NCBI GenBank assembly: GCA_009760885.1
Contig: CM019713.1
Span: 81,904,131 to 81,968,130 of the forward strand
Reading direction: 5' to 3'
Length of the DNA stretch: 64,000 nucleotides
Origin: Achatina immaculata
Lineage: Eukaryota; Mollusca; Gastropoda; Stylommatophora; Achatinidae
Part shown: positions 42,121-54,515 of the stretch, piece by piece
Layout of the letters: every line of letters starts with the position of its first letter
How positions within the stretch are numbered: position 1 is the first letter of the stretch
Made by a program: the position numbers and the translations under genes
Notes under the pieces: model-generated
What the model was told of the DNA's origin: nothing
The model's database searches: none
Seen by the model: only the letters and a program-made list of their open reading frames with translations

Positions 42121-42500
42121 GAACATGCCATAAGAAGACAGAATTTAGAGATTTTCGATATGTCTTAAGAAGACAGAATTTAGAGAACTTGGACATGTCA
42201 TGAGAAGGAGGAATTTAGAGACCTTGAACATGTCATAAGAAAGTAGAGTTTACAGAACTTGGACATTTCATAAGAAGACAGAATTTAGAGAACTTGGACA
42301 TGTCATAAAAAGACAGAATTTAGAGAACTTGAACATGTCATAAGAAGACAGAATTTAGAGAACTTGGACATGTGATAATAAGGAGGAATTTAGAGAACTT
42401 GAACATGTCATAAGAAGACAGAATTTAGAGAACTTGAACATGTCATAAGAAGACAGAATTTAGAGAACTTGGACATGCCATGAGGAGACAGAAGTTAGAG
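42121..42500 (+). repeat. 35-bp minisatellite expanded inside LINE-G
   Basis: About 11 units of 'acatgtcataagaagacaga' plus 'atttagagaacttgg', each corresponding to the LINE residues 'LGHVIRRQNLEN'. The single-copy LINE reading is continuous into the first unit and out of the last. Because 35 is not a multiple of three, expansion destroyed the frame. Confidence 0.88.
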
Positions 42501-42671
42501 AACATATTAACAACTGAAAAATCAATGGAAAAAAGGAAGCGAGAAAGGCATAGAAAAAAAAAACATCTGCCCAAGTGGCAAGGAAAGAAAGCGTCTGAGC
42601 AGAACGGAAGCACAAAAGCTCACACAAAATGGAGAAACGTGATCGCCAACGCTGTCCAGCACGGCAAGTAA
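42480..42671 (+). pseudogene. LINE-G C-terminus after the minisatellite
   Basis: Continues 'MRRQKLENILTTEKSMEKR', 'HLPKWQGKKASEQNGS' and ends 'WRNVIANAVQHGK'. The HG(T/K) end and 'WxxVIANA' are typical of this LINE group. Confidence 0.83.
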
Positions 42672-42744
42672 CAGATGAAGGAAGACAGAGTAACAAACAA
42701 AAAAAAAAAAAAAAAAGAAGACAGCATTAGAATCACTCACAAAC

Positions 42745-42900
42745 GAAAAAAAAAAAGAATAAAAACACCCAATATTTCTGCAGTGTCCCTTTATCAAGGA
42801 CAGCATAAAACATAAAACAAGCGGTAACTAGGACCGATCCACCGAGTGTGAAGACGGAGTATACAGCGAGGACAAGAACAAGCAGTAAAGAGAAAAGAAA
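42745..42900 (-). repeat. CGAAATATTG repeat, copy (iii), diverged
   Basis: On minus: 'gctgtccttgataaagg' followed by 'gcagaaatattggg'. The conserved stem is weakened here (ggg/ctgc). Confidence 0.6.
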
Positions 42901-43199
42901 AGGCCGAAAATGTGGAAAACTGTTAAAATACTCCATGATAATGATAATGATGATGCTGACGAGGATGGCTACATTTTGGGACTTATCTCTAACCCCTGCA
43001 CCCACTGAAAGACAGAACTATGTCTTCTTGGCCGCCGCAATGCACAGCTTCTGTGTAAGCTCCACATATGGAATCCACATCAAATCCTCACTTTGTTCAT
43101 CTCGATTGTTGTGACACATCCAGGGAGATGGGACCAGAAAGATAACCTTTGATAACGATACAGCCAAGCACCTACACAGCTTTACTGTTGCTTTGTATT

Positions 43200-43500
43200 A
43201 ATATTACACCAGCGTTTATAAAGATGGCTGGAACCAGCAGAAATGTGGTTATTAAGAAGAATGCTGAAGGTACCATAGACAGAGAGAAAACTGACACAAG
43301 AAGCAAGGACAGTTATAACAAAAATCGGAAAACGACAATACAAATCTGTGGAGCAAATGAACATACCAAGGAGGGCAGCTAGAGCACCCAATGGCAACGA
43401 GGAAGGTGGAAAGTAGAAGAAGCAGAGGTAGGCAGAGAGAAAAGATGTTCGATGGCTTGGCATCAGTGACTTGCCTGTTCAGATGCAAAAGGAATCGAGG
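43200..43500 (+). mobile_element. Old LINE C-terminal fragment, B/D group
   Basis: Pieces such as 'PAEMWLLRRMLKVP' (with one-base shifts) and 'RQREKMFDGLASVTCLF'-like reading are recognisable. Heavily mutated. Confidence 0.55.
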
Positions 43501-43543
43501 GTTATGGAAGGACATGATATCCTGCGCCTGACGGCAGAGATAT

Positions 43544-43586
<43 letters not shown>

Positions 43587-43587
43587 T
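43544..43587. repeat. (GT)n(GA)n microsatellite
   Basis: Pure dinucleotide switch from GT to GA. Confidence 0.92.
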
Positions 43588-43737
43588 ATCCTTGATCCTT
43601 TTATTGTGCCAAAATGTTATTTTTACAATCTCACAGTGACATGGCTGACTTCATAGCTTGTATAATATCTGCTGGGTCATCTGTCTCAAGATGGCTATTA
43701 CAAGATTTGAACTTAAGATTTTGTGCTTCCGTCAAGT

Positions 43738-43738
43738 C

Positions 43739-43836
<98 letters not shown>
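43738..43836. repeat. (ATCT)n microsatellite
   Basis: About 25 near-perfect units. Confidence 0.95.
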
Positions 43837-43961
43837 AATATTACTACTAATACTACTACTACTAATTACTACTGCTACTATCAATACTACTACTAATATT
43901 ACTACTACTACTATTACTACTACTACTACTATTGCTACTACTACTACTACTACTACTATTG

Positions 43962-44000
<39 letters not shown>

Positions 44001-44116
44001 TTGCTACTACTACTACTACTGCTACTACTATTAATACTTCTATTACTACTGCTACTAACTACTACTACTGCTACTATCAATACTATTACTAATATTACAA
44101 CTACTACTATTACTAT
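43837..44116. repeat. (ACT)n microsatellite, left of LINE-A
   Basis: ACT/ATT/GCT triplets. The sequence continues on the other side of LINE-A at 45119. Confidence 0.93.
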
Positions 44117-45118
44117 TATTATGGGATTTCCAACACATTTGATACAATTAACATCACTGCTGTATCTAGACCAACAAGCAGCAGTAAAAATAAATGGTGA
44201 AACAACAACTTGGTTTGACATAAAAGAAGGGGTCCGTCAGGGGTGCATATTGTCACCCTACTTATTTAACTTGTATACTGAAAATATAATGAGGAATGTT
44301 AGAGAAGATGTAGACAAAGAATATTACGATGCCATAACAATTGGAGGTTATGAAATACCAGAGATTAAATATGCTGATGACACAGTGTTACTATCCACAA
44401 CGCAAAAAGGAATGGAAAAACTAATTATGTCAGTCCGTAAGAACAGCGAAGAGCAGAACCTCTATCTTAATGCGAAGAAAACTAAATTGATGACATCTGA
44501 CAAAACAAACAAGGCAGCCGAAATATGTATCAATGAGGAAAAACTGGAAGAAGTGGAGAGTTTTGAATATCTTGGATCACTGATAACTAATAATGGAGAT
44601 ACAATGAGGGAAATTAAAAGGAGGACATCTGTTGCTCTTTAGAAAGTAAATAAAGAATCTGTGGAGAGGAACAGACAGAACTACAAAAATAAGATTTTTA
44701 AGGTCATGCATCTTTCCCATCGCAACATATGCTTGTGAGACCTGGACACTTAACAAAACAGCTGAGAAACACATAAATGCCTTTGAATGTAAATGCTACA
44801 GAAGAGTTCTTCAAATATCGTGGACACAGAAAAGAACAAATATATCCATACTACAAGAGCTTAATATTGAAGAAGGCTGGCTAGTAAAGAGGATTAAAGA
44901 GAGAAAACTTAAATATTTTTGACACATTAAACGTCATGACAATTTAGAGAAGACCATATTGGAAGGATACTAATGGGAAAAAGAAAAAGAGGAAGACCAA
45001 AACGAGGATGGCTGCAAATAGACGCATCAGCAGCAGGCCATCTTGCTCACAACCGAGAGGCCTACAGGAGTGCTGTTTGGGAGGCAAAGTTCCGCAAGGG
45101 ACATGCAAATGAATGAAT
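44117..45118 (+). mobile_element. LINE-A RT-to-3'-end copy inside (ACT)n
   Basis: Open from 44121 to a stop at 44640: 'MGFPTHLIQLTSLLYLDQQ', 'KEGVRQGCILSPYLFNLY', catalytic 'KYADDTVLLSTT', 'LNAKKTKLMTSDKTN' and 'ESFEYLGSLITNNGDT'. Beyond the stop: 'CYRRVLQIS', 'KRGWLQIDASAAGHLAHN' and 'EAKFRKGHANE', then GAAT units. Best preserved LINE-A RT. Confidence 0.92.
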
Positions 45119-45136
45119 GAACTATTACTATTACTA

Positions 45137-45171
<35 letters not shown>

Positions 45172-45420
45172 TACTACTACTGCTATTACTACTACTACTA
45201 CCATTAGTACTACTATTACTACTACTACTGTTACTAACTACTAATACTGCTACTATCAATACTACTACTAATATTACTCCTACTATTATTACTTCTATCA
45301 TTACAACGACTACTACTGCCACTAACTATTACTACTAATACTACTTCTACTACTACTACTACTACTACTACTGCTACTAACTACTGCTACAAATATTACT
45401 ACTATTATTACTACTTTACT
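45119..45420. repeat. (ACT)n microsatellite, right of LINE-A
   Basis: Same composition as 43837-44116, including a (CTG)n run at 45153-45168. Confidence 0.92.
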
Positions 45421-47190
45421 ATTTCTCTGTGCTCTTCGTACTTTTTCTTGTCTTTTTCTTCTTCCTCTGTCTATCTTTGCAACTGTATTGAATCATACGC
45501 CGTTTAGCTACCTCTAATTTACAAATGTCGGCTTTAACGCAGTTGCCGTCGTGCTCACCTTTCATGCAGAGGTAAGTAACAAGTAAAATTAGCAACGAAA
45601 GTAATAGTTACTTTGGAGAAAGCACATAATGTAAGGAGAACTTATAGCAAGACCGAATACACGCCGGTAATCGAGTACGAGGTATTGGAGTCAGTCTAAG
45701 CCCAGGAGACAGTCTCCTGCTGGCTTGGTGGACAGGCGACCGGAAAGATGGCGAATTCGATCATCTAATTAGGGTATTGTCCAAATGTTTGCCTGCATAG
45801 AAGATAACCTCCAATTATCTGTCTCTCCGTGGCTAGCAGTCGTCGTCACAAGAACGCTGGGTCACGCTATAAGCTGCCACTGACCTCCACAAGAAGACTG
45901 CTATTAAGCGTTTGAGTTGACTGTGACTGAAAGGCGACTTGACAGCTTGCTCAGCGGCCATCTTGGACGGTCTAGCCCGCTTTGTACAGTTAAGGGGGGG
46001 GGGAAAGCAATCAAAAGGGCCTGCGGTATATGAATTAACGCTTTCAAGCGGCCAGAGATTAAGAGAAATTAAACATGTTTTCCTTTCAGTGTAGCTTATT
46101 GTTCGTTATCCACGTTCAAGATGTTATTCCTGTTCGGATCAAATCTTCAAACTGAATGCTAAACGTGGCCCCGTGAGTAGCTAGCCTGTGTTTGGAGATT
46201 GGATGTCGCACGATTTCAGAATACCCGTCCATCAAATCTGTCCCGTTTGGTTTTTGTGCATGGCGGAAATTTGAGAATTCGCGTGGTGGCTACTTCCGGT
46301 CAGGGCCGATAATCTGCTTCTTTTTTTTTGAGGACTAAATCTAAATTGTTTGCAGGAGAGTTGTCCGCCCGTGATGTGTGAACGTTGAAATGGCCGCAAG
46401 TGTATGCATGTATCGGAGATGCAGACAAATTATGATGGAGGTTATGGCGTTTATATAATGCAAGGGGAGAGGGAAAAAAAATGACAAACGAGGTACTTTA
46501 TCTGCCATGCATGCTGGTGGCCCAACATTTCCCAGAGCTGGGGCCCAATTGCGGAGTTAGAACCTTAAACAGTGAGAGTGAAACACACAGGAATATTTTC
46601 TAAGTGGACTTTTTTTGTGTGTGTGGAAGTTTGGGCATAAATTTGTTTCAAGGCAAACCCACGTGGACTTTAGTGCATTTGAGGCGTTCATACGTCGCGA
46701 GTGATAAATTATTGAAATTTGTCTGTAAAGGTAATAATATGCATGGATGACGCCCCTCGTTTATCTAGAGGGCGCAGTTTATAGTTGCTGTTAAATCTTT
46801 CAAGTTGGCTGAGTCACATGGCCAGAGATTTATCATAATTTTCAATTATGTCAGGAAAGGGGAGAGGGGGATTTTAAACATATAAGCCTCACGAGCCAGA
46901 TTTTGAGGCTTTGTGAAGGAGACACGGGTCTGGGTGAGACAGGTGCTGCAGACAACAAGGTCTTTTGAAGCGCCACAATGAGAGACAGAGGGAGAGAGAG
47001 AGAGAGAGGGAGGGAGAGAGAGAGAAGGAGAGAGTGGGAGAGAGAGGGAGTTGAAAGACACGGATAATGGGACATAGACTAGGAGGACTAGTAAATCTGT
47101 CGACTCGTGCCATGAATCTCAGATACAAAAGTTGTAAACTTTACCGTGTTGAGCATAATGAGCTAGTCAGTGTTAATTAAAAAAGCAGAA
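45421..47190. other. Largest unassigned, relatively unique interval
   Basis: Less repetitive than its surroundings, with a G run near 45996 and many CG dinucleotides. 'tggcttggtggacaggcga' and 'cgaattcgatcatc' near 45720-45760 are weakly like tRNA A and B boxes. No ORF with a motif; a (GA)n stretch lies at 46990-47050. Confidence 0.4.
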
Positions 47191-47193
47191 TTC

Positions 47194-47440
<247 letters not shown>

Positions 47441-47469
47441 AGAGTGGCAGAACGTGAAAAGATTGCTGG

Positions 47470-47800
47470 AGCTAGGACAAATGAAAGGAGCTGGTAGGAA
47501 ATCTGAACTGTGTGGCAGAAAACGCGCCGTAAAGAACCAGCACTTGATGGGAACTATCAGCAAGTTTAGTCTTGGATGGAAGCTGCGGCATGAGACGGAG
47601 CATGTATGGTGGCTGTCCTGAATGCAGTGAAGCCAGAGTCTGATTTTGAACCTTTAGAATAAGCAAGTGTAAATGAAGAACGAAAAACACTCCAATATTT
47701 CGGCTAATGCCTTTGTCACGGTCCACATGAAAAAACAACAATAGAACAGATAAAGACAGGAAAGATAAATGAAGAATTAAAGATGTTATTTGGCATCTCC
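47470..47800 (-). repeat. CGAAATATTG repeat, copy (iv), with SINE-like extension
   Basis: On minus: 'gatgccaaataac', then 'ggaccgtgacaaaggc', 'gccgaaatattggag' and 'ttcttcatttaca'. The adjacent 'tctgattttgaaccttt' and 'gtcctgaatgca' block is shared with 58960-59110. Confidence 0.72.
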
Positions 47801-47814
47801 CGTTTAAGAGAAAT

Positions 47815-47815
47815 G

Positions 47816-47852
<37 letters not shown>

Positions 47853-48160
47853 GAACCTTAAGTGCCGAGTGCACACGGGGCTTCCGCACGGGTTTTCCAC
47901 AAACGCCTGTCCTTTGCCTCTTTTTCTGCTCTTGCCCAGGTGAGCCCTCTATTGCTCAACATCCTCTCTGTTGTTCTTCTCCATGTCTCTTTTGGTCTAC
48001 CCTTACTTCTTTTCCCCTGTGGTGTCCATCTTAGTGCTATTTTTGGTAGTGAGTTGTCAGTCATTCGGAGCACATGTCCCAACCATCGCCAGCGTCTTTC
48101 CTCAATAATTGCTGTCAGTGGCTTCATCTGCATTCTGCCAACAAGATGCTATTTCTTATA
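47815..48160 (-). mobile_element. LINE-C 3' end with (GA)n tail and 9-bp TSD
   Basis: One open minus frame: 'QMKPLTAIIEERRWRWLGH', 'RSKGRPKETWRRTTERMLS', 'KDRRLWKTRAEAPCALGT'. The direct repeat aagagaaat is at 47806-47814 and 48161-48169. About 350 bp, apparently young. Confidence 0.92.
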
Positions 48161-48269
48161 AAGAGAAATATTTACCGAGTGTTTTATTTTGTTTTTAGCA
48201 ATGGCACGTAAAAGCCACAACATGAAGATCAGCGCTGAAAAAAAAAACCAGAAGTCATGACCATAGTGA

Positions 48270-48930
48270 GAGAAGAAATCCAAGCAAAGATCTACCTAGA
48301 CAACCAGCCCTTGAAACAGATGAAAACATTTCAAATACCTAGGTAGCATAATATCATCTTCAGGGACAACTAACGCTGAGATTGATAACAGATGCAATAA
48401 AGCAAATCAGATCATTGAACATTTCTTTACTGAAAAACAAATACATCACAACTGAAACACCAAGGGCACCGTACAACACAATTTTCCTCTCAACTCTACG
48501 CTATCAATGTCAAACATGGACACTAACAGCCAAGAACAAAAGAAACATCATCACGACAGAAATGAGATGTTTAAGGAGAATACTAAATGTGACAAGAAGA
48601 CACCAAATAAGAAATGACACCATCAGGGCAAAGGTTGGAGTAACACCAGTATTACACTGTAACTAGAAACAGCAAGTCAGATAGTTCGGCCATATTACAC
48701 CAGACAGTATATCACAGATAACATTCACACTGAGATTTGTAGGTAACAAGGGAAGAGGCCGCCCACGCGGAGATGGAGAGAGGAAATTACAGAAGCATTA
48801 AATATCCCATTTTATGAAGCAAATCTTCGAGCCCTATCAAGACGTCTATTTGTTCCTTCAACACCGAAAGATATATGAGGAAGGAGACAAGACAAGATAT
48901 GACAAGGCAAGACAACACGAGACGAGACTT
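48270..48930 (+). mobile_element. LINE-I 3' end with (GACAA)n tail
   Basis: Readable frames: 'LRYQCQTWTLTAKNKRN', 'EMRCLRRILNVTRRHQIRN', 'GHITP'-like sequence and 'NKGRGRPRG', ending near 'SRRLFVP'. The tail 'gacaagacaagatatgac' follows. A further LINE family with its own tail. Confidence 0.72.
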
Positions 48931-49024
48931 GCTTTCTACAGTTCTTTTCTTCACTGCAGAAGTCTACTTTTAAAACACTTAGTGTCTTTTCAGTAAGAAA
49001 GATACCTAAAAAAACTAAGTGTTT

Positions 49025-49150
49025 AATTTTTCATCTATTTTTAGTGTTTCTATGTGGTTTATTGCGTCTGCACGAGGTCCTTGACCAAGGCATTTGCCGA
49101 AATATTGGTTTGCTGTATGCTCTTCATTTATACGTGCTCAGATTACTTTC
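49025..49150 (+). repeat. CGAAATATTG repeat, copy (ii)
   Basis: 'gtccttgaccaaggcatt' then 'tgccgaaatattgg' and 'ctcttcatttatacgtgctc'. The GGC...GCC stem is intact. Confidence 0.75.
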
Positions 49151-49159
49151 TGTCACTTG

Positions 49160-50067
49160 TGACAGCATGACTAAAGAAGGCGCACAAGAAAACGCACTAG
49201 GTGGGAAGTACAAAACGAGAACCAGAGAGAAATAAACAGAGAATGAAGAGGGAAATAATGAGGGAAAAAAGGGTTGGAAAGTACACTCTTAGATACAGCA
49301 AGAGACAGAGGGGATTTTTGGGACACTTAGACGTAGACCTGAGAAGGAGACGGATGTTGAGTACACCTGCGGACTTGGACCGCGAAAGAGGGAAAATATG
49401 GACAACAACTGATAAAACACAGACGTAAAGAAAGAATATTCATTTTTTTGTTATTTCTCTTGTTGTTGTTCTGCGTTGGAGATGTACTGAGATCGAAGAT
49501 GTTTAGAAGAGAAAGAATCCTTCGCCAAATAAAGAAAATCTTCGAAAACCAGAATAAGAAATGGAGTTGAGAGACAAAGAAATTGTTGCCAGTTGCCTAA
49601 AGTTTGGCCTTTTATTTGTGAAGAATTTTCGTTCAGTTACAAACTCTCTCTTGGGAGCTGTCACACACTCAAACAAAAATCCATTAAAGTGCATCAAAAG
49701 CAATGACAGGGAGTGACCTTGACACACTGTCGTTCTTACCTACTTTCCTCGCTTTTTCTATCTTTTTTGTTTGTTTGTTTGTTTTTTGTTTGTAAAACTG
49801 AACCAAACTCCTTTCATTACCAGAACCAGTTTTACCGCAGTCGCCATTTCTCTTATCTCCTATCACTTTCAGCAATGTCCACAGCCGTAGTAGATCTCCA
49901 GCTTTATCTGATGTTTTCTCTAGCAGCTTAGCAGGCTGATCTCTTTCTCTTGATATTGTCCAGCCATCCTCGTCGTTATTGTCCCCTTTCCCTTTTTAAG
50001 TTATTTTCAATTTTTCGAACAATTGTATCTTTTCCATAATGTTCTATACTTTTATATAATTATAGGG
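49160..50067. other. No recognised gene; foldback at 49791-49836
   Basis: 49791-49836 is a complete gtaaaactg foldback ('tgtaaaactg' to 'cagttttac', 26-bp spacer). Elsewhere AT-rich sequence without recognised coding motif. Confidence 0.45.
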
Positions 50068-50310
50068 GACCGGCTAGCGTAGTGGTTAGAGCACTCGTGT
50101 AGTACCCGAATGATCAAGGAGTTCGAATCCCCAGATGGGGGGGGGGGATTTTTTTTTTCCCGACCAATGCGGCCCCGAGGTCGACCCAGCTTCGTAAAAT
50201 GGGTACCAGAGAAAGTCTGGGACGGAAAGGCAAGCGAGGAAAAGAACTGGCCACCCTACCCGACCTTTCATCTCTTTTCATTAAACGAAATAAATCGTCG
50301 ATTCCTCCCC
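50068..50310 (+). repeat. tRNA-derived SINE
   Basis: A box 'tagcgtagtgg' and B box 'agttcgaatcc', 42 bp apart, then a poly-G (50137-50147) and a body with 'gacccagcttcgtaaaatgg'. The 3' side after the B box cannot pair with the 5' end, so it is not a functional tRNA. Pol III-driven retroposon; family unknown. Confidence 0.85.
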
Positions 50311-50532
50311 GTCTCGTTATGTTCTTTATCGTGCGTTATCTCTGTCCTTTTTTTTGGTCTCGTTATTCTTCTTTCAGTTTGTACTTAGTCTCGAACTCCT
50401 TATCTCGGGGTCATGCCCACCCCCCCCCCCCCCGGTCACCCTCAAGTTTTTGTCTCTAAGTGTCTCCAGATCTGAGCCTTGCTCACTGTCCTCACTTGCC
50501 ATGTTCTCTTTCCTGTCTCCCTTAATTGGTGC

Positions 50533-50671
50533 GGGATGTATATAACTCCCGCTTCCTCGACTAATGTTCGATGTATATAACTCCCGCTTCCCCGACTAAT
50601 GTTCGATGTATATAACTCCCGTTTCCTCGACTAATATTCGATGTATATAACTCCCGCTTCCCCGAATAATG
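50533..50671. repeat. 35-bp minisatellite
   Basis: Four units of 'gatgtatataactcccgctt' plus 'cctcgactaatgttc'. Confidence 0.92.
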
Positions 50672-50689
50672 TTCTGTGCATTACTCTGT

Positions 50690-52084
50690 ATCTCCCTTTG
50701 TCAATAGACTCCCCTGTCCCTTAGTCATACTGCCACTTGCCTGTCCAATTTGGGGAAACTGACAGTAACACGCGTTTTTCTTTCCACTCCTATCCACACA
50801 CACACACACACACATGATGATGATAAATCTCCTACCTATGATTTACCCGTGTCATAAAAAGAATGCTCCGGAAAACTATGACAATTCTTACTCGGGTGTG
50901 ACAGCTTACCTGCATGGGTACAACTCCTCAACCCGGGATGCGGATACACTGAATACCGGTTCTGAATACGACGTTAACTTAAGAGAAAATTGACGCATGA
51001 CTTGTTTGATCACATTCCAGATGCTGGTCAACCATATTCAGGACAAAGGAAAGCTTAGAGAGACTTGTGATGGACACAACAGCCAGTTGAAGTGCCGAGC
51101 AGGAAGTAGTGCCTTTTAATATGATAGACAAACAGTGACATCCCGTACGCTGTCACATTAGCCATTTCTGCCACTTTCAGATTAATGGCCGGGCATGTAT
51201 TCTTGCGCGAGCTGTACGGCGTTTCTAAAGCTTTGGCTGTTCTTTGTTCCCCGGCAAAGCCCCAACTTGATTCATGGTGTTTGCCTGGGGGTTCTAGTTT
51301 TCGCAGTCCACAAAGATCATGGCTGTGTGGTTTGGGCTAAACTACCGTCAAAATATAATATGCGGCCTGCAGCGAGGATTTGTCACTGCCCGCCTCTTGT
51401 TGATACTGCAATAAAACACAGATTTTCTGAAACTACAAGTCATCGTTTGCTTGCAAGAGCGACGCAGGCCAGGATGAAAGTGAAAAGATAATTCTCAGCC
51501 ATCACCTACACATCTGGACATTCTCTGCCGTGCACTGACGTCCATTGTTATGCAGATCAAGATGGCGAAACTTCCGGTTCCGGCCGTGTCCATTACTCAA
51601 TGGCCACTTCAGGCCGCGAATCATGGATGCTATCCTTTCCTGGAGTAATGTAGGATTTACAAGTATCAGTGCACTCGAGCACACGCTAGTGAAGAGAAAA
51701 GGCCACTGTTACAGAATCGGGAAGCACTGGCGAAGCATCGCGCACATGTTATCAGTGAAGTGACACGTGACCGAACATTGTCTTCTCAAGTTTTCAGCAA
51801 ACGTGAAGGGTCAGGATTGACATGTTTTCAAGGTCACATCAGTTGCAAAAGCAAACTAAGACGAGTGACCGGACGAATATCGCGTGTGAGATCCTGGAAG
51901 CTAAACAGAACTTTCATTTCACCAACTTCAAAGTCCTGGCCGAATTGAAAACATTTCAGATATTCAAATTCAGACGTTGGGACGTGTTTTAGGGTAATGT
52001 GTGTCCATGACCACAAGGTTTACCGTAAAAGTTTACATTCTCTGATGTAAAGTTGAGGAAAATACAGTAATGCACATAGTGAAA
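50690..52084. other. No recognised gene
   Basis: The interval has normal complexity, a (CA)n run near 50793 and a 98-codon open frame at 51195-51491 without known motif. A weak candidate for host sequence only; splice structure cannot be judged by eye. Confidence 0.35.
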
Positions 52085-53110
52085 TTATTAAAATGCCTGA
52101 AGACATCAATATAGACGACAAAGACTTGAGGATTGTAAAACATCTATACTGGCAGCAAGAAGCAGCAGTTCGAGTTGAAAATAGAATTGGAAAATATCAA
52201 CCTATAAAACAAGGGGTGCGACAAGGATGTGTACTATCTCCAGACCTTTTTTCTCTGTACAGCGAGAAAAAATCATCACAGAACCAGGCATAAAAATTGG
52301 AGGATACAACATTAACAACCTTCGGTATGCTGACGACACTGTACTGATAGCGGAGAACCAACAAGACCTGCAAAATCTCTTGGATAAAGTCGCCAAAGAA
52401 AGTGAACAGAAAGGCCTTACTTTGAACATCAAAAAGACAGAGACTATGGTTATATCTAAGAAACAGAATCCACCAGCATGCAGTATTCAATTAAACGGAA
52501 CCATTCTGAAGCAGGTGCAGAAATTCAAATACCTTGGAGCAGTAATAACTTCAGATGGGAAATGCAAAACAGAAATTAGGAACAGAATAGGCCAAGCAAA
52601 GACTGCATTTCAGAGAATGAGAAACATATTAGCTAACACATCTTTATCAGTGAATGTTAGAAAACGAGCCCTAAAATGCTATATTGAACCTATCTTGTTA
52701 TATGGAAGTGAATCATGGACAATAGGCAAGTCTGCACAAAAATCATTGGAAGCAGCAGAAATGTGGTTTATTAGAAGAATGTTGCGAATTCCCTGGACAG
52801 CAAAAATAACTAATGAAGAGTGTATGAGAAGAGCTGGAGAAACAAAAAACCTTGTCAGAAAGATAAGAGAGAGACAATGTACTTTCATAGGACATGCAAT
52901 GAGAAGAGGGGGCATTGAAAATATTATAACAACAGGAAAAATAGAAGGAAGAAGATCAAGAGGAAGACCAAGAGAAATGATACTGGACAGTCTGACGGGA
53001 TGATATGATAGGAGATCACCAACTGAGCTGATGGCCTGCATGAAGGATCGTGTACTCTGGAGAAGCATAACAGCCAACGCTATTCAGCACGGCACATGAT
53101 GATGATGAAT
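52085..53110 (+). mobile_element. LINE-B RT-to-3'-end copy
   Basis: Starts 'PEDINIDDKDLRIVKHLY', 'WQQEAAVRVENRIGKYQP', 'QGVRQGCVLSPDLFSLYSE', then a frameshift. The 258-codon frame (52227-53003) carries 'NINNLRYADDTVLIAENQQ' (catalytic YADD), 'KKTETMVISKKQ', 'FKYLGAVITSDGKC', 'EMWFIRRMLRIPW' and 'GHAMRRGGIENII', and ends at a TGA in place of the Trp of 'GWCERR'. Ends with 'cacggcacatgatgatgatg'. 5' truncated without EN. Confidence 0.93.
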
Positions 53111-53675
53111 GCTACAGGACATAGATTTAGATAGAGAAAAGGCACTAGCATCAGGTCAACATAGACAGACGGATAACGCAGACCTGAAGAGTTCGTACTA
53201 CAGACCTTTAGGGACGTAAATTTCCTTCCTTCCTTCCTTCCTTTAACCCCATATTAAAAGTAACTGACAACTTCTATCTTTTCATGCTAAGAAAAGCGCC
53301 AATGACAGGTACCGTGGTTGTGAGTTTAGTTGTTTAAATTTCCATGAAAGTTTATAAGATTAGATTCCCTGTCATTTTCTAGAAAATGGCAAGGCAGCTG
53401 GGTTTATTATGAAATTCTTGTGTGGGCTGCAAGGTAAGCAATTTCAACAGTTTGTTAAATCTCCGACTGAGTATAAACAGCGGGCTGATATAGAAACAAC
53501 GGGTTGATACAAGAAAAAAAACCAAAAACAAAACATAGGTGGTTGTTTGTCCTACTGGATGTCCTCTCACAGAGAGGCGGTTGTTTATCCTACTGGATGC
53601 CCTCTCACAGAGAGGCGGTTGTTTGTCCCACCAGAGTCCGTGATTCGAGTTATGGTCATCTCTTATTATGTTTTT

Positions 53676-54515
53676 TCCTCTTTTTCTCACGTCTGAAGTA
53701 CTTTGTCTACTTTTTCCCTTCCTCTCACGTCTGAAGTACTTTGTCTACTTTTTCCCTTCCTCTCACGTCTGAAGTACTTTGTCTAATTTTTCCTTTCCTC
53801 TCACGTCTGAAGTACTTTGTCTAATTTTTCCTTTCCTCTCACGTCTGAAGTACTTTGTCTACTTGTTTCCTTCCTCTCACGTCTGAAGTACTTTGTCTAC
53901 TTTTTTCCTTCCTCTCACGTCTGAAGTACTTTGTCTACTTTTTTCCTTCCTGTCACGTCTAAAATACTCTGTGTAGTATTTTTTTTTTAATATTAGGTTC
54001 AACGTACTTTGCCTACTATTTGTTCCCTTTCTCACACTCTAAAGTACTTTGTCTACTACTTTTTTCTCTCTATTACGTCTAAAGTACTTCCATCACTATA
54101 TTTTCTTTCTCTTTATGTCTAAAATATTTTGTCTACTACCCATTTTTCTTTCTGTCAGCTCTATAGAATTTTACGTACTAATTTTGTTTCTTCTCTCGTA
54201 TCTAAAGTACTTGTCTACTAATTTTTTTTTTTTCTCGCTTCTAAAGTGCTGCGTCTACTTTTTCCCCTCACATCTGAAATACTTTATCTACTTTTATTTT
54301 CTCTCACGTCAGAAGTACTCTGTCTACTTTTCCCCCAGTTCTTAAATACTTTGTCTACTGTCTTTTTTCTCTCACGGCAGAAGTACTTTGTCTATTTTTT
54401 CACATCTGAAGCACTTTGTCTACTTTTTTCACATCTGAAGCACTTTGTCTGCTTTTTTTCACATCTGAATTACTTTGTCTACAGGTTTTCTTTCTCTCAC
54501 TAGTAAAGTACAATA
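53676..54515. repeat. 36-bp minisatellite, decaying to the right
   Basis: Units 'ctcacgtctgaagtactttg' plus 'tctactttttcccttc'. Regular to about 53970, then irregular with insertions to 54515. Confidence 0.9.

Noticed and set aside
49025..49150. Functional hammerhead ribozyme
   Set aside because: GGC/GCC stem and GAAA are present, but the CUGAUGA core is not, and the spacing is off; kept only as a motif finding.
50068..50140. tRNA gene
   Set aside because: A and B boxes are good, but the acceptor stem and 3' end do not pair; a tRNA-derived SINE fits better.
51195..51491. 98-codon frame as a host gene or exon
   Set aside because: No recognised motif, no splice evidence visible, length expected by chance.
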